A stretch of 9,624 bases of DNA from CBDVAK01 sp965371945 (GTDB lineage Bacteria; Pseudomonadota; Gammaproteobacteria; Competibacterales; JAHEDQ01): NCBI GenBank assembly GCA_965371945.1, contig CBDVAK010000125.1:1-9624 (forward strand), written 5' to 3'. This document shows, piece after piece, positions 1 to 8,335 of this stretch. The notes beneath the pieces were generated by a model that saw only the letters and a program-made list of their open reading frames with translations, was not told where the DNA came from and ran no database searches. Position 1 is the first letter of the stretch. The number at the start of each line of letters is the position of its first letter. Made by a program: the position numbers and the translations under genes.

Positions 1-75
1 GCCTCAAATGATCGAAAAATCTGACTCAATCGGGCTCGCCCTCGCTACGATCGCTATTCTCGGACAGCCTCCTAG
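1..75. other. Possible edge of a mobile element or dispersed repeat
   Basis: This stretch is richer in A+T than the genes beside it, and no frame yields a recognisable protein. It ends in CGGACAGCCTCCTAG (61-75), which read on the minus strand is CTAGGAGGCTGTCCG. To me this looks like an insertion-sequence terminus or a dispersed intergenic repeat running off the left edge of the window, but this is recollection and not proof. A small GGGC-TC-GCCC dyad lies at about 33-42. No second terminus, target duplication or transposase is visible, so the nature of this segment is open. Confidence 0.2.
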
Positions 76-101
76 GTCTGCCAATCACCTCAGAAAAGTC
101 T

Positions 102-130
102 CAAACCCTCAACGGGTTTGGATGGTTTTT
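102..130 (+). terminator. Terminator-like hairpin upstream of ftsK, possibly bidirectional
   Basis: CAAACCC (102-108) and GGGTTTG (114-120) form a perfect 7-bp stem with a 5-nt loop. On the + strand a TTTTT run follows at 126-130, after five other bases. On the minus strand the stem is followed by CTTTT (from AAAAG at 94-98 of the + strand). The layout fits a rho-independent terminator isolating ftsK from whatever lies to the left. The stem is short and the T tracts are short and offset, so strength is uncertain. Confidence 0.45.
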
Positions 131-141
131 GTCCAAAGCGG

Positions 142-170
142 TTCACCTTTTGCTCCAGCGGTGGGACAAT
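142..170 (+). promoter_or_regulatory. Candidate sigma-70 promoter for the ftsK cluster
   Basis: TTCACC (142-147) and GACAAT (165-170) are separated by 17 bp. Each matches the -35 and -10 consensus at four of six positions. The pair lies just after the terminator-like hairpin and about 80 bp before the ftsK start, a sensible place for the cluster's promoter. Matches of this quality occur by chance, so this is only a candidate. Confidence 0.3.
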
Positions 171-173
171 ACC

Positions 174-215
174 TGGATGGCATGATCGCCATACCACCGG
201 CAAATCACTCCGGTG
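174..215 (+). other. Two small adjoining hairpins in the ftsK leader
   Basis: TGGATGGC and GCCATACCA (174-181 and 188-196) pair as an 8-bp stem with one bulged A and a 6-nt loop. CACCGG (195-200) and CCGGTG (210-215) pair over a 9-nt loop. The two share two bases at 195-196, so both cannot form in full at once. They would lie in the 5' untranslated leader if the promoter at 142-170 is real. No function can be assigned, and short stems of this size are common in GC-rich DNA. Confidence 0.25.
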
Positions 216-249
216 ACACTGGCAAAGCCGCCACCGTGGGGATCGGAGT

Positions 250-2676
250 TTGGCACAATCGGGAAACAAGGCGGGGCAGGGTAGCTGGCTGGAACACATC
301 CGCTACGGGATGCGCGAGAGCACGTTCCTGCTGCTGTTGCTGATCGCGCTCTTTACCTTTGTGGCGCTGCTGACCTACGACCCCGGAGATTCGGCGTGGT
401 CGCGCAACGGGATCTCTGACCTGACTCGTAACATGGGTGGCCGGGCAGGCGCATGGATCTCTGATATCCTACTCTATTTCCTGGGGTTTCCTGCCTTTCT
501 GCTGCCCCCTTTGGTGGTCGCGGCCAGTTGGCTGGCGCTGTACCATGAAGGAGGCATCGGCATCACCCAGGGGCGCAGTCACTGGGTGCGCGGCATCGGC
601 TTGGTGATGACCATCGTTGCCGGCTGCGGATCGGCATCGTTGCTGATGGTGGCGGACTCGCGCTGGTTGCCGGGAAATGCGGGTGGCGTGCTGGGGGATC
701 TCACCAGCGTCGGCCTGCAGGCCACCGCAGGCTTTTTCGGCGCCGGTCTGTTCCTGATTGGCCTGCTGCTCATCGGTCTTAATCTCTGTACCGGGATTTC
801 CTGGCTCGCGATCGTCGATGCGATCGGCAGGTTGACGGTGATGACGGTCACTGTTGCGAGCAGGGTGCTGGTGCAGCTTGCCAGCGTGCTGCTGAAATTC
901 AGGGACACCCTGCGAGCTCGTATTCCCGCCAGGACCGAAAAGGTTATCGACGCCGTCGTGCAGGTCGAAAGATCGCCGGTCGTGTTTGGCCAGGAACCCA
1001 GGCTGGCAACGACGTCGGTAGCACATCAGCCGACCGCCACAGCCCTGGCGGCAGCTCCGGGAGCGGCCCTCAAGACCCGCCCTGACAAGGTACCGCGCCG
1101 TAACAAGACCAAACACAAGGGTGGGGCGGAACCACCGGGGATGCCGACACCACGCGTGCGTCAGGGAGAGATCGATCTGGCCGGGGTGCCACCCATCGAT
1201 CTGCTCGATCCTGCACATCACGGCGAGGAGGGCTACTCACGCGAGACGCTGGAGAGCCTGTCGCGGCAGGTGGAGGTCAAACTGGCGGACTTTGGCATCG
1301 CGGTCGAAGTGGTCGCGGTACAACCCGGACCGGTCATTACCCGCTTCGAACTGAGCCTGGCGCCCGGTATAAAGGTCAGCCAGATTAGCAATCTGTCCAA
1401 GGATCTGGCGCGCGGCTTGTCGGTCATCTCGGTGCGTGTGGTGGAGGTGATTCCCGGCAAATCGGTGATCGGGCTGGAGATACCCAATGTCCACCGCGAA
1501 ACGGTGTACCTGAGCGAGATTCTCGATTCGGACGTCTACCGCAACAGCGATTCGGAGGTGACACTGGCGCTGGGCAAGGACATTGCCGGCCAGGTGGTGG
1601 TCGTCAATCTGGCCAAGATGCCACATTTGCTGGTGGCCGGGACCACCGGTTCGGGCAAATCGGTGGCGATCAACGCCATGCTGCTGAGCATGCTCTACAA
1701 GAGTTCACCGCAACAGGTACGGCTGATCCTGGTCGATCCCAAGATGCTGGAGCTGTCGATCTACGAAGGGATTCCCCATTTGCTGGCGCCCGTGGTCACC
1801 GACATGAAGGACGCCGCCAGCGCGTTGCGTTGGTGCGTGGCGGAAATGGAGCGCCGCTATCGTTTGATGGCGACACTGCGGGTTCGTAACATCAGCGGCT
1901 TCAACAAACAGGTGGTTGCCGCCGAGCGTGCGGGAGAACCGATACCGGACCCGCTGTTCAAGGCCGAGGAAAACCCGCTCCACGAAGGTGACCCACCGGT
2001 ACTCGAGCCGCTGCCATTCATCGTCGTGGTCATCGACGAACTCGCTGATCTGATGATGGTGGTGGGCAAGAAGGTCGAAGAGCTGATCGCCAGGCTCGCG
2101 CAGAAAGCGCGGGCCGCCGGTATTCATCTGATACTTGCGACGCAAAGACCATCGGTGGATGTCATCACCGGCCTGATCAAAGCAAATATCCCCACCCGTA
2201 TCGCCTTCCAGGTATCCTCCAAGATCGACTCACGAACCATCATCGACCAGATGGGCGCCGAGGCGCTGCTCGGGCATGGTGACATGTTGTATCTTCCCCC
2301 TGGAACCGGCTTCCCCCAGCGTCTGCACGGCGCCTTCGTGGATGACCACGAAGTCAATCGGGTGGTGGAATTTTTGAAGACCACCGGCTCGCCCGATTAC
2401 GTCGACAGTATCCTCGATGGCGGCGGCGACGAAATGCCGCTGCCGGGTACGGACCTTGACGGAGACGATGCCGAAAGCGACCCGCTGTATGACCAGGCAG
2501 TCAGGATCGTGACCGAGACCAGACGGGCATCGGCATCGGGAATACAGCGGCGTCTGAAAATCGGCTACAACCGCGCCGCACGCCTGATCGAGGCCATGGA
2601 AATTACCGGCATCGTCAGTAGCCAGGGCAGCAATGGCATGCGCGAGGTGATCGCCGCGCCGCCGCCGGAGGATTGA
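250..2676 (+). CDS. ftsK: DNA translocase FtsK
   Basis: FtsK is a septal, membrane-anchored, hexameric ATPase that pumps DNA toward dif and activates XerCD so the chromosome terminus clears the closing septum. The 808-residue product has four membrane segments (about 24-44, 70-95, 112-133, 148-178) and a short Ala/Pro-rich linker (about 200-315), far shorter than that of E. coli FtsK (1329 aa in total). The alpha/beta motor follows from about 316, with Walker A GTTGSGKS at 464-471 and Walker B ending in D596-E597. The winged-helix gamma domain that reads KOPS spans about 744-805 and keeps the GYNRAAR core. The start is TTG: it is the only start codon between the upstream stop (214-216) and the ATG at 310. 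That ATG would give 788 aa but remove N-terminal residues that appear to be family-like. The Shine-Dalgarno is poor (GGGG at 238-241; GGAG at 245-248 is too close). It leads the lolA-rarA-serS cluster. Confidence 0.97.
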   Translation: MAQSGNKAGQGSWLEHIRYGMRESTFLLLLLIALFTFVALLTYDPGDSAWSRNGISDLTRNMGGRAGAWISDILLYFLGFPAFLLPPLVVAASWLALYHEGGIGITQGRSHWVRGIGLVMTIVAGCGSASLLMVADSRWLPGNAGGVLGDLTSVGLQATAGFFGAGLFLIGLLLIGLNLCTGISWLAIVDAIGRLTVMTVTVASRVLVQLASVLLKFRDTLRARIPARTEKVIDAVVQVERSPVVFGQEPRLATTSVAHQPTATALAAAPGAALKTRPDKVPRRNKTKHKGGAEPPGMPTPRVRQGEIDLAGVPPIDLLDPAHHGEEGYSRETLESLSRQVEVKLADFGIAVEVVAVQPGPVITRFELSLAPGIKVSQISNLSKDLARGLSVISVRVVEVIPGKSVIGLEIPNVHRETVYLSEILDSDVYRNSDSEVTLALGKDIAGQVVVVNLAKMPHLLVAGTTGSGKSVAINAMLLSMLYKSSPQQVRLILVDPKMLELSIYEGIPHLLAPVVTDMKDAASALRWCVAEMERRYRLMATLRVRNISGFNKQVVAAERAGEPIPDPLFKAEENPLHEGDPPVLEPLPFIVVVIDELADLMMVVGKKVEELIARLAQKARAAGIHLILATQRPSVDVITGLIKANIPTRIAFQVSSKIDSRTIIDQMGAEALLGHGDMLYLPPGTGFPQRLHGAFVDDHEVNRVVEFLKTTGSPDYVDSILDGGGDEMPLPGTDLDGDDAESDPLYDQAVRIVTETRRASASGIQRRLKIGYNRAARLIEAMEITGIVSSQGSNGMREVIAAPPPED

Positions 2677-2680
2677 TTTG
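2667..2680 (+). promoter_or_regulatory. Strong ribosome binding site fixing the lolA TTG start
   Basis: GGAGG (2667-2671) lies inside the last codons of ftsK, six bases before TTG 2678-2680. It supports TTG as the real lolA start, and its place across the ftsK stop codon (2674-2676) suggests re-initiation by ribosomes finishing ftsK. Confidence 0.7.
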
Positions 2681-3301
2681 AACCGTTTCGCCGTAGCACT
2701 GCTGCTGGTGTCATCGATGCTGCCGGGTTGGTCGGCGCACGGCGGCACACCGCAGGATCTGCAGTCCTATCTGAGCGACCTGCGAACGCTGAGAGCCGAC
2801 TTCGTGCAACGGGTCCAGAACCCGGGCAGTGGTCGCGATCGGGAATCGCGGGGCCAGGTACTGTTGCAGACACCGGGCAAGTTTCGCTGGGACTACCGTG
2901 AACCCTATCGCCAGCTGATTGTCGCTGACGGCACCCGGGTCTGGTTCTATGACCCGGATCTGGAGCAGGTCACGGTGCAGCCGCTGGACAGCGCGATGGG
3001 CGCCACGCCGCTGGGAATGCTGATGGGCGATGCGCCTCTCGAAGAGGCGTTTCTGGTTGAGGATCAGGGCACCGCCTTCGGTGAACGCTGGTTCGAATTG
3101 CGTCCGCGGCAGGAGGACGGGCAATTCGTGAGCATTCGCCTGGGCCTCACGGATGGTGAATTGAGCGCTCTGGAACTGGAAGATGCCCTGGGCCAGACCA
3201 CCCTGCTGCGGTTTTCCGATGTCGAGCGCAATGTGCCCCTGGACCCCGCGCTGCTGCGGTTTTCACCACCGCCCGGAGTCGATGTGGTCGGTGATGACTG
3301 A
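2678..3301 (+). CDS. lolA: Outer-membrane lipoprotein carrier protein LolA
   Basis: LolA is the periplasmic chaperone that takes lipoproteins released by LolCDE at the inner membrane and passes them to LolB at the outer membrane. The 207-residue product starts with a signal peptide (N-terminal Arg, hydrophobic stretch 4-15, likely cleavage after Ala20 in GWSA). The mature part carries the family's signature strands: FRWDY at 69-73, the VADGTRVWFYDP block around 82-93 that continues with EQVTV, and a C-terminal RFSPPPGV. The position matching E. coli mature Arg43 is Thr65, in QTPGKF; that arginine has been linked to lipoprotein transfer in E. coli. It starts one base after the ftsK stop and overlaps rarA by 8 nt, a layout typical of translational coupling. 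The identification rests on the motifs plus the conserved ftsK-lolA-rarA order. Confidence 0.93.
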   Translation: MNRFAVALLLVSSMLPGWSAHGGTPQDLQSYLSDLRTLRADFVQRVQNPGSGRDRESRGQVLLQTPGKFRWDYREPYRQLIVADGTRVWFYDPDLEQVTVQPLDSAMGATPLGMLMGDAPLEEAFLVEDQGTAFGERWFELRPRQEDGQFVSIRLGLTDGELSALELEDALGQTTLLRFSDVERNVPLDPALLRFSPPPGVDVVGDD

Positions 3302-4634
3302 AGCGCTGGTCCGGCGTCCGCTCGCCGATCGGATGCGACCAAGATCGATCGATGAGTTTCAGGGCCAGAGCCACCTGCTTGCCCCGGGCAAACCATTGCG
3401 CATGGCGCTCGAGACCGGGCCAATGCACTCCATGGTGCTGTGGGGCCCCCCTGGAACCGGCAAGACCACACTGGCACGGATCGCTGCCCGCTGTCTGGAC
3501 GCCCGGTTCGTCGCCTTGTCCGCGGTGCTGGCCGGGGTCAAGGATGTGCGCCTGGCCGTGGATGAGGCCAGAAAAGAACAAAAAAATGGCCGCCAGACCG
3601 TGCTGTTCGTCGACGAAGTGCACCGCTTCAACAAGGCTCAACAGGATGCGTTTCTGCCGCACCTGGAAGACGGCACCCTGATCCTGATCGGCGCGACCAC
3701 CGAGAACCCCTCGTTCGCGCTGAACAACGCGTTGCTGTCCAGAACCCGGGTCTACGTGCTGCGACCTCTGGATGATGCCGCCCTGGAGCAGGTGCTGGAA
3801 CAGGCACTACGCATGCCCGGTCGCGGCTTCGATCAGCAGGTGGCGTTGTCCGAACCGGCCCGCCTGGCCATGCTGAGGGCGGCCGATGGGGATGCCCGGT
3901 GCCTGCTCACGTTGCTGGAGATCGCTGTCGATCTTTGCGAACCGGACGACGATGGCATGCGCTTGCTGGGAATCGACGAGATCAACGAGATCAGTGCGGG
4001 CAGCCTGCGGCGTTTCGATCGGGGTGGTGATCTGTTCTACGATCAGATTTCAGCCATGCACAAGGCAGTGCGGGGGTCCAGCCCCGACGGTGCGCTGTAC
4101 TGGTTCCAACGCATGCTTGACGGTGGCTGCGACCCTGAGTACATCGCCAGGCGTATGTTGCGAATGGCCAGTGAGGATATCGGCAACGCCGACCCGCGCG
4201 CGCTGGCACTGTGCCTGGATGCATGGAGCGCCTACCAGCGACTCGGTAGCCCCGAGGGTGAACTGGCGCTGGCCCAGGCGCTGATCTACCTGGCCAGTGC
4301 AGCCAAGAGCAACGCGGTCTACAGCGCGTTTGGCGAGGCCCAAAAGGATGCGCGCGCCAACGGTACACTGGAGGTGCCGTTGCATCTGCGCAATGCGCCG
4401 ACGCGCCTGCTCAAGGAACTCGGGCACGGACGCGACTACCGCTATGCTCACGACGAGACTGATGCGTTCGCCGCTGGTGTGGACTACCTGCCGGAGGAGC
4501 TGGCCGGGCGCATCTACTATCGGCCGGTCGCCAGAGGGCTGGAAATTCGTATTGGCGATAAACTGCAAAGACTGCGTGAGCTGGACCGTCAGGCGCGAGC
4601 TCGACAGGGCGGGCACGACAGCGGCCCCGATTGA
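3294..4634 (+). CDS. rarA: Replication-associated recombination protein A (MgsA/RarA), AAA+ ATPase
   Basis: RarA (MgsA; WRNIP1/Mgs1 in eukaryotes) is a cytoplasmic tetrameric clamp-loader-like ATPase that acts on stalled replication forks and the ends of double-stranded DNA. The 446 residues nearly equal the 447 of E. coli. Visible are the N-terminal LADRMRP motif, Walker A GPPGTGKT at 51-58, Walker B with DEVH at 107-110 followed by RFNK, a sensor-1 region GATTEN at 133-138, and the family C-terminal part with FYDQISAMHKAVRGS and LRNAPTRLLKELG. The chosen start is ATG 3294, overlapping the lolA end by 8 nt. An in-frame ATG at 3282 would add four residues; GGAG at 3275-3278 is rather far from the first and close to the second, so the start is not firmly settled. 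serS begins 30 nt downstream. Confidence 0.96.
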   Translation: MTEALVRRPLADRMRPRSIDEFQGQSHLLAPGKPLRMALETGPMHSMVLWGPPGTGKTTLARIAARCLDARFVALSAVLAGVKDVRLAVDEARKEQKNGRQTVLFVDEVHRFNKAQQDAFLPHLEDGTLILIGATTENPSFALNNALLSRTRVYVLRPLDDAALEQVLEQALRMPGRGFDQQVALSEPARLAMLRAADGDARCLLTLLEIAVDLCEPDDDGMRLLGIDEINEISAGSLRRFDRGGDLFYDQISAMHKAVRGSSPDGALYWFQRMLDGGCDPEYIARRMLRMASEDIGNADPRALALCLDAWSAYQRLGSPEGELALAQALIYLASAAKSNAVYSAFGEAQKDARANGTLEVPLHLRNAPTRLLKELGHGRDYRYAHDETDAFAAGVDYLPEELAGRIYYRPVARGLEIRIGDKLQRLRELDRQARARQGGHDSGPD

Positions 4635-4649
4635 TACCGGAATCTGTGA

Positions 4650-5942
<1,293 letters not shown>

Positions 5943-6003
5943 TGCCATTCAGTTATATGTTTCTCACCTAAACGGTAGTTCAGATTATCAGCGATCCGCG
6001 CTA

Positions 6004-6050
6004 AGGTCGACATACCGGCTAAGGATAGCCGTCATCGGACAGGTCGACAT
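6004..6050 (+). repeat. Hairpin flanked by 10-bp direct repeats in the TSUP gene leader
   Basis: AGGTCGACAT occurs at 6004-6013 and again at 6041-6050, the second copy ending one base before the TSUP start codon. Between them CGGCTA (6016-6021) and TAGCCG (6026-6031) form a perfect 6-bp stem with an AGGA loop. No T run follows, so it is not a normal terminator. The second repeat carries the AGG that probably serves as ribosome binding site. The repeats contain the palindrome GTCGAC and could be paired binding sites for a repressor; this is inference. The stretch 5945-5995 before them is A+T-rich and may hold the promoter, though no convincing -35/-10 pair was found. Confidence 0.4.
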
Positions 6051-6051
6051 C

Positions 6052-6825
6052 ATGGACGCGGATTCGCTCTATGTGCTGGCAGGACTGGGAGTCGGCCTCG
6101 CTGTCGGGGTCACCGGCATGGGTGGCGGGGCGCTGATGACTCCCCTGCTGGTACTGGGTTTCGGTGTCGGCACCGCGGTCGCGGTGGGTACCGATCTGGT
6201 ATTTGCCGCAATCACCAAATGTGGTGGTGTATGGATCTACCGGCGCCGCGGGCTGATCCGGTGGCCACTGGTTGGTGCCCTGTTGATGGGTAGTCTGCCC
6301 ACCGCTGCCGCCAGCTTGCTGCTGCTGGGCGAAAATCCGCTGGGAGCAGCACAGGAGACTCTGTTGCGGAGCGTGCTGGGCGTCGCCCTGCTGCTGTCCT
6401 CTCTGGCCATGTTGTTTCGCAATCGGCTGCGCGCCTCCGGCGAATGGCGCGAACACTCGAAGCCACCGGTGTGGCGGGGTCGGGCAACGATCCTGACCGG
6501 TGCCGTGCTGGGGGTTCTGGTGACCCTGACTTCCGTGGGCGCCGGCGCGCTGGGTACGGCCGCCCTGATCTGCCTCTACCCGCGTTTGAAGACAGCCGAA
6601 GTGATCGGAACGGATCTGGCACACGCCGTGATTCTGGCCGCAGTGGCCGGTCTGGGTCATATGCAACTTGGCACGGTGGACTACGGATTGCTGGGTTTGC
6701 TGCTGCTGGGGTCGGTTCCCGGGGTACTGCTGGGCAGCCAGCTGGCGACCCGGTTGCCAGAGCAGGTGGTGAGGCCGGTGGTGGCGACGGCTCTGTTCGT
6801 GGTCGGCACCCAATTGCTGGTTTAA
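6052..6825 (+). CDS. Sulfite exporter TauE/SafE (TSUP) family membrane transporter
   Basis: TSUP proteins are inner-membrane permeases for small anions or organosulfur compounds such as sulfite, sulfoacetate or thiosulfate; the substrate here cannot be told from sequence. The 257-residue product is almost wholly hydrophobic with about seven or eight membrane helices and shows the family's internal duplication clearly. GMGGGALMTP (22-31) mirrors GAGALGTA (163-170), GTDL at 46-49 mirrors GTDL at 186-189, and GSLP at 80-83 mirrors GSVP at 220-223, each pair about 140 residues apart. A cytoplasmic basic loop lies between the halves (about 123-145). ATG 6052 is chosen because AGG at 6041-6043 precedes it by eight bases and the protein then begins just before the first helix. 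It is 109 nt from serS and convergent with nfeD across 39 nt. Many gammaproteobacterial clusters carry crcB after serS; this one does not. Confidence 0.88.
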   Translation: MDADSLYVLAGLGVGLAVGVTGMGGGALMTPLLVLGFGVGTAVAVGTDLVFAAITKCGGVWIYRRRGLIRWPLVGALLMGSLPTAAASLLLLGENPLGAAQETLLRSVLGVALLLSSLAMLFRNRLRASGEWREHSKPPVWRGRATILTGAVLGVLVTLTSVGAGALGTAALICLYPRLKTAEVIGTDLAHAVILAAVAGLGHMQLGTVDYGLLGLLLLGSVPGVLLGSQLATRLPEQVVRPVVATALFVVGTQLLV

Positions 6826-6864
6826 GCCGGACTCAGCACTGATGATTGTTGGAATCCGTGGCCC

Positions 6865-7335
6865 TCAAGTGTGCGGAGGGGTGGCTTCCGACACCGCCTC
6901 GACCTTCAGGACGGTGCCGTCGAGTCCGGTCACCCGCACCCGGCTGCCTTCCGGCAGATCGGGACCCATGGCCTTCCAGAAAGTATCATCGACATGCAGC
7001 TTGCCAACCCCGTTGACAATCGCTTCGTGCAGAGTGAATTCACGACCCAGGTACTGTGAGCCGCGGCGGTTCAGAGTCGGGATATCGGTTTGGATCGGGC
7101 GTCTGCGCAGCCAGACCCGGCCGGCAACAACGCTGCACACCGCCAGAGCGGCGAATATCAGCAACTGATAGTCGAGCCCAAGATCCGGGACCAGCAGCAC
7201 CACCAGCCCAACCAGCAGGGCTGCCACACCCAGCCACAAAAAATAGGTGGAGGGCAGAAACATCTCCAGAACCACCAGCACCACGCCGGCGATCCACCAG
7301 GTCCAATGGTTGACTTCCAGTATCATCTCAGGCAT
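6865..7335 (-). CDS. Short NfeD family protein (YbbJ-like)
   Basis: Short NfeD proteins are membrane proteins whose C-terminal OB-fold faces the cytoplasm and which work with an SPFH partner; the exact biochemical role is unsettled. The 156 residues hold three membrane helices (about 11-28, 33-50, 57-75), a basic stretch WLRRR (75-79), then a soluble OB-like domain (about 90-148) with [13 protein letters not shown] and an [10 protein letters not shown] strand pair as in E. coli YbbJ. The long NfeD form with an N-terminal serine-protease domain is not present. Its start overlaps the end of qmcA by 8 nt (7328-7335), with AGGG about eight bases upstream of the ATG, so the two are probably translated together. 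A second ATG lies at codon 4. The gene ends 39 nt from the convergent TSUP gene, with no clear terminator in between. Confidence 0.88.
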   Translation of the reverse strand: MPEMILEVNHWTWWIAGVVLVVLEMFLPSTYFLWLGVAALLVGLVVLLVPDLGLDYQLLIFAALAVCSVVAGRVWLRRRPIQTDIPTLNRRGSQYLGREFTLHEAIVNGVGKLHVDDTFWKAMGPDLPEGSRVRVTGLDGTVLKVEAVSEATPPHT

Positions 7336-8263
7336 CGGCGGACCCTGACATGCCGGACTGGGTCTGTCTCACCAGTTCGGCGATCCCGCCCACCGCGCCC
7401 ACCACTCCGGAGGCATCCAGGGGCATGAATACCAGCTTTTCGTTGGGTGCCGAGGCAATACGCTCCAGAGACGCCACGTATTTCTGCGCGATAAAATAGT
7501 TGAGGGCCCGACTGTCACCCCCTGCGACAGCTTCGGAAACCAAAGTAGTGGCCTTGGCTTCAGCCGCGGCCTCTCTTTCGCGCGCTTCGGCATCACGGAA
7601 TGCCGCTTCCCGACGGCCTTCCGCTTCGAGTATCTGCGACTGCTTCTGACCTTCGGCACGGAGGATCTCGGCCTGGCGCTGACCTTCGGCTTCCAGGATC
7701 GCCGCGCGCTTTTCTCTTTCCGCCTTCATCTGCCTGGCCATGGACTCCACCAGATCCTTGGGTGGCGCGATATCCTTGATTTCGATACGCGTCACCTTGA
7801 CGCCCCATGGGGTCGTGGCCTCGTCGACCACGGAAAGCAGGCGTTGATTGATATCGTCGCGCCGCGACAGCAGTTCATCGAGGTCCATGGATCCCATCAC
7901 CGTGCGAATATTGGTCATGGTCAGATTGCGGATGGCCAGTTCCAGGTCGTTGACTTCGTAGCTGGCCTGCCCGGCATTGATGATCTGCGAGAACACTACG
8001 CCGTCGACGGTGACCATCGCGTTGTCGCGGGTAATGATCTCTTGCGAAGGAACATCCAGAACCTGTTCCATCATGTTCTGGCGGGCGCCGATACGATCCA
8101 CGAACGGCACCACCAGATGCAGTCCCGGATTCAAGGTGCGGGTAAAACGTCCGAACCGCTCCACCGTCCAGGCCCTGCCCTGTGGTACGGTCTTGACGCC
8201 CATGAAGATGATAGCGATTGCGCCGATCACTACGATGATGACGAGAATTGAAAACTGGCTCAT
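7328..8263 (-). CDS. qmcA: SPFH/band-7 domain membrane protein QmcA
   Basis: QmcA (YbbK) is a stomatin/prohibitin-type inner-membrane scaffold. In E. coli extra copies suppress the loss of the FtsH and HtpX proteases, pointing to membrane protein quality control. The 311-residue product has one N-terminal membrane helix (about 3-22), the SPFH domain (about 25-185, with [15 protein letters not shown] and [10 protein letters not shown]), and an Ala/Glu-rich coiled coil (about 180-250). That coil includes three 11-residue repeats centred on AEGQ/AEGR. A conserved tail (NYFIAQKY, then VFMPLDASG) follows. The ATG at 8263 has a textbook AGGAG seven bases upstream. It is the first gene of a pair with nfeD. 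Because the solute-binding-protein remnant ends only 72 nt upstream, its promoter must lie in that gap or inside the remnant. Confidence 0.93.
   Translation of the reverse strand: MSQFSILVIIVVIGAIAIIFMGVKTVPQGRAWTVERFGRFTRTLNPGLHLVVPFVDRIGARQNMMEQVLDVPSQEIITRDNAMVTVDGVVFSQIINAGQASYEVNDLELAIRNLTMTNIRTVMGSMDLDELLSRRDDINQRLLSVVDEATTPWGVKVTRIEIKDIAPPKDLVESMARQMKAEREKRAAILEAEGQRQAEILRAEGQKQSQILEAEGRREAAFRDAEAREREAAAEAKATTLVSEAVAGGDSRALNYFIAQKYVASLERIASAPNEKLVFMPLDASGVVGAVGGIAELVRQTQSGMSGSADA
7604..7702 (-). repeat. Three 33-bp repeats encoding the QmcA coiled coil
   Basis: Codons 188-220 of qmcA encode three successive 11-residue units, [22 protein letters not shown] and [11 protein letters not shown]. 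The DNA repeats are recognisable but diverged. E. coli QmcA has the same pattern, so this is a structural feature of the family and not a recent expansion. Confidence 0.6.
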
Positions 8264-8335
8264 GCCATGGCTCCTGAATCTGCGCGGCGGGCGAACTGCA
8301 AGGAGGTGAGTCTATCCAACAAGACCGGCATAGCG

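Noticed and set aside
274..281. A KOPS-like octamer (GGGCAGGG) inside the ftsK start region, with others at 8864-8871 (+) and 8173-8180 (minus)
   Set aside because: Three matches to GGGNAGGG across both strands are near chance expectation in 9.6 kb of GC-rich DNA, and they point in both directions, so no segregation polarity can be read.
8..343. A 111-codon + strand frame covering the ftsK leader
   Set aside because: It crosses the terminator-like hairpin and the ftsK start in another frame, and its sequence resembles no known family.
469..1221. A 250-codon minus-strand frame opposite the ftsK membrane and linker region
   Set aside because: It is antisense to a clear FtsK domain, shows no family motif and has no start signal.
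5943..6003. A possible terminator or promoter straight after serS
   Set aside because: The stretch is A+T-rich, but I found neither a stem followed by a T run nor a -35/-10 pair with acceptable spacing.
6019..6813. A 264-codon minus-strand frame opposite the TSUP transporter gene
   Set aside because: The translation is Gln/His-rich and low in complexity, the usual product of reading Leu/Val-rich membrane protein codons backwards.
6826..6864. A bidirectional terminator expected between the convergent TSUP and nfeD genes
   Set aside because: Only a 5-bp CCCTC/GAGGG stem running into nfeD is present, with no T tract on either strand.
8300..8310. A near-perfect anti-16S sequence AAGGAGGTGAG on the + strand between qmcA and the remnant
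   Set aside because: No start codon sits at a workable distance. The GTG overlaps it, and the frame after it is antisense to the remnant with no recognisable protein. Probably chance.
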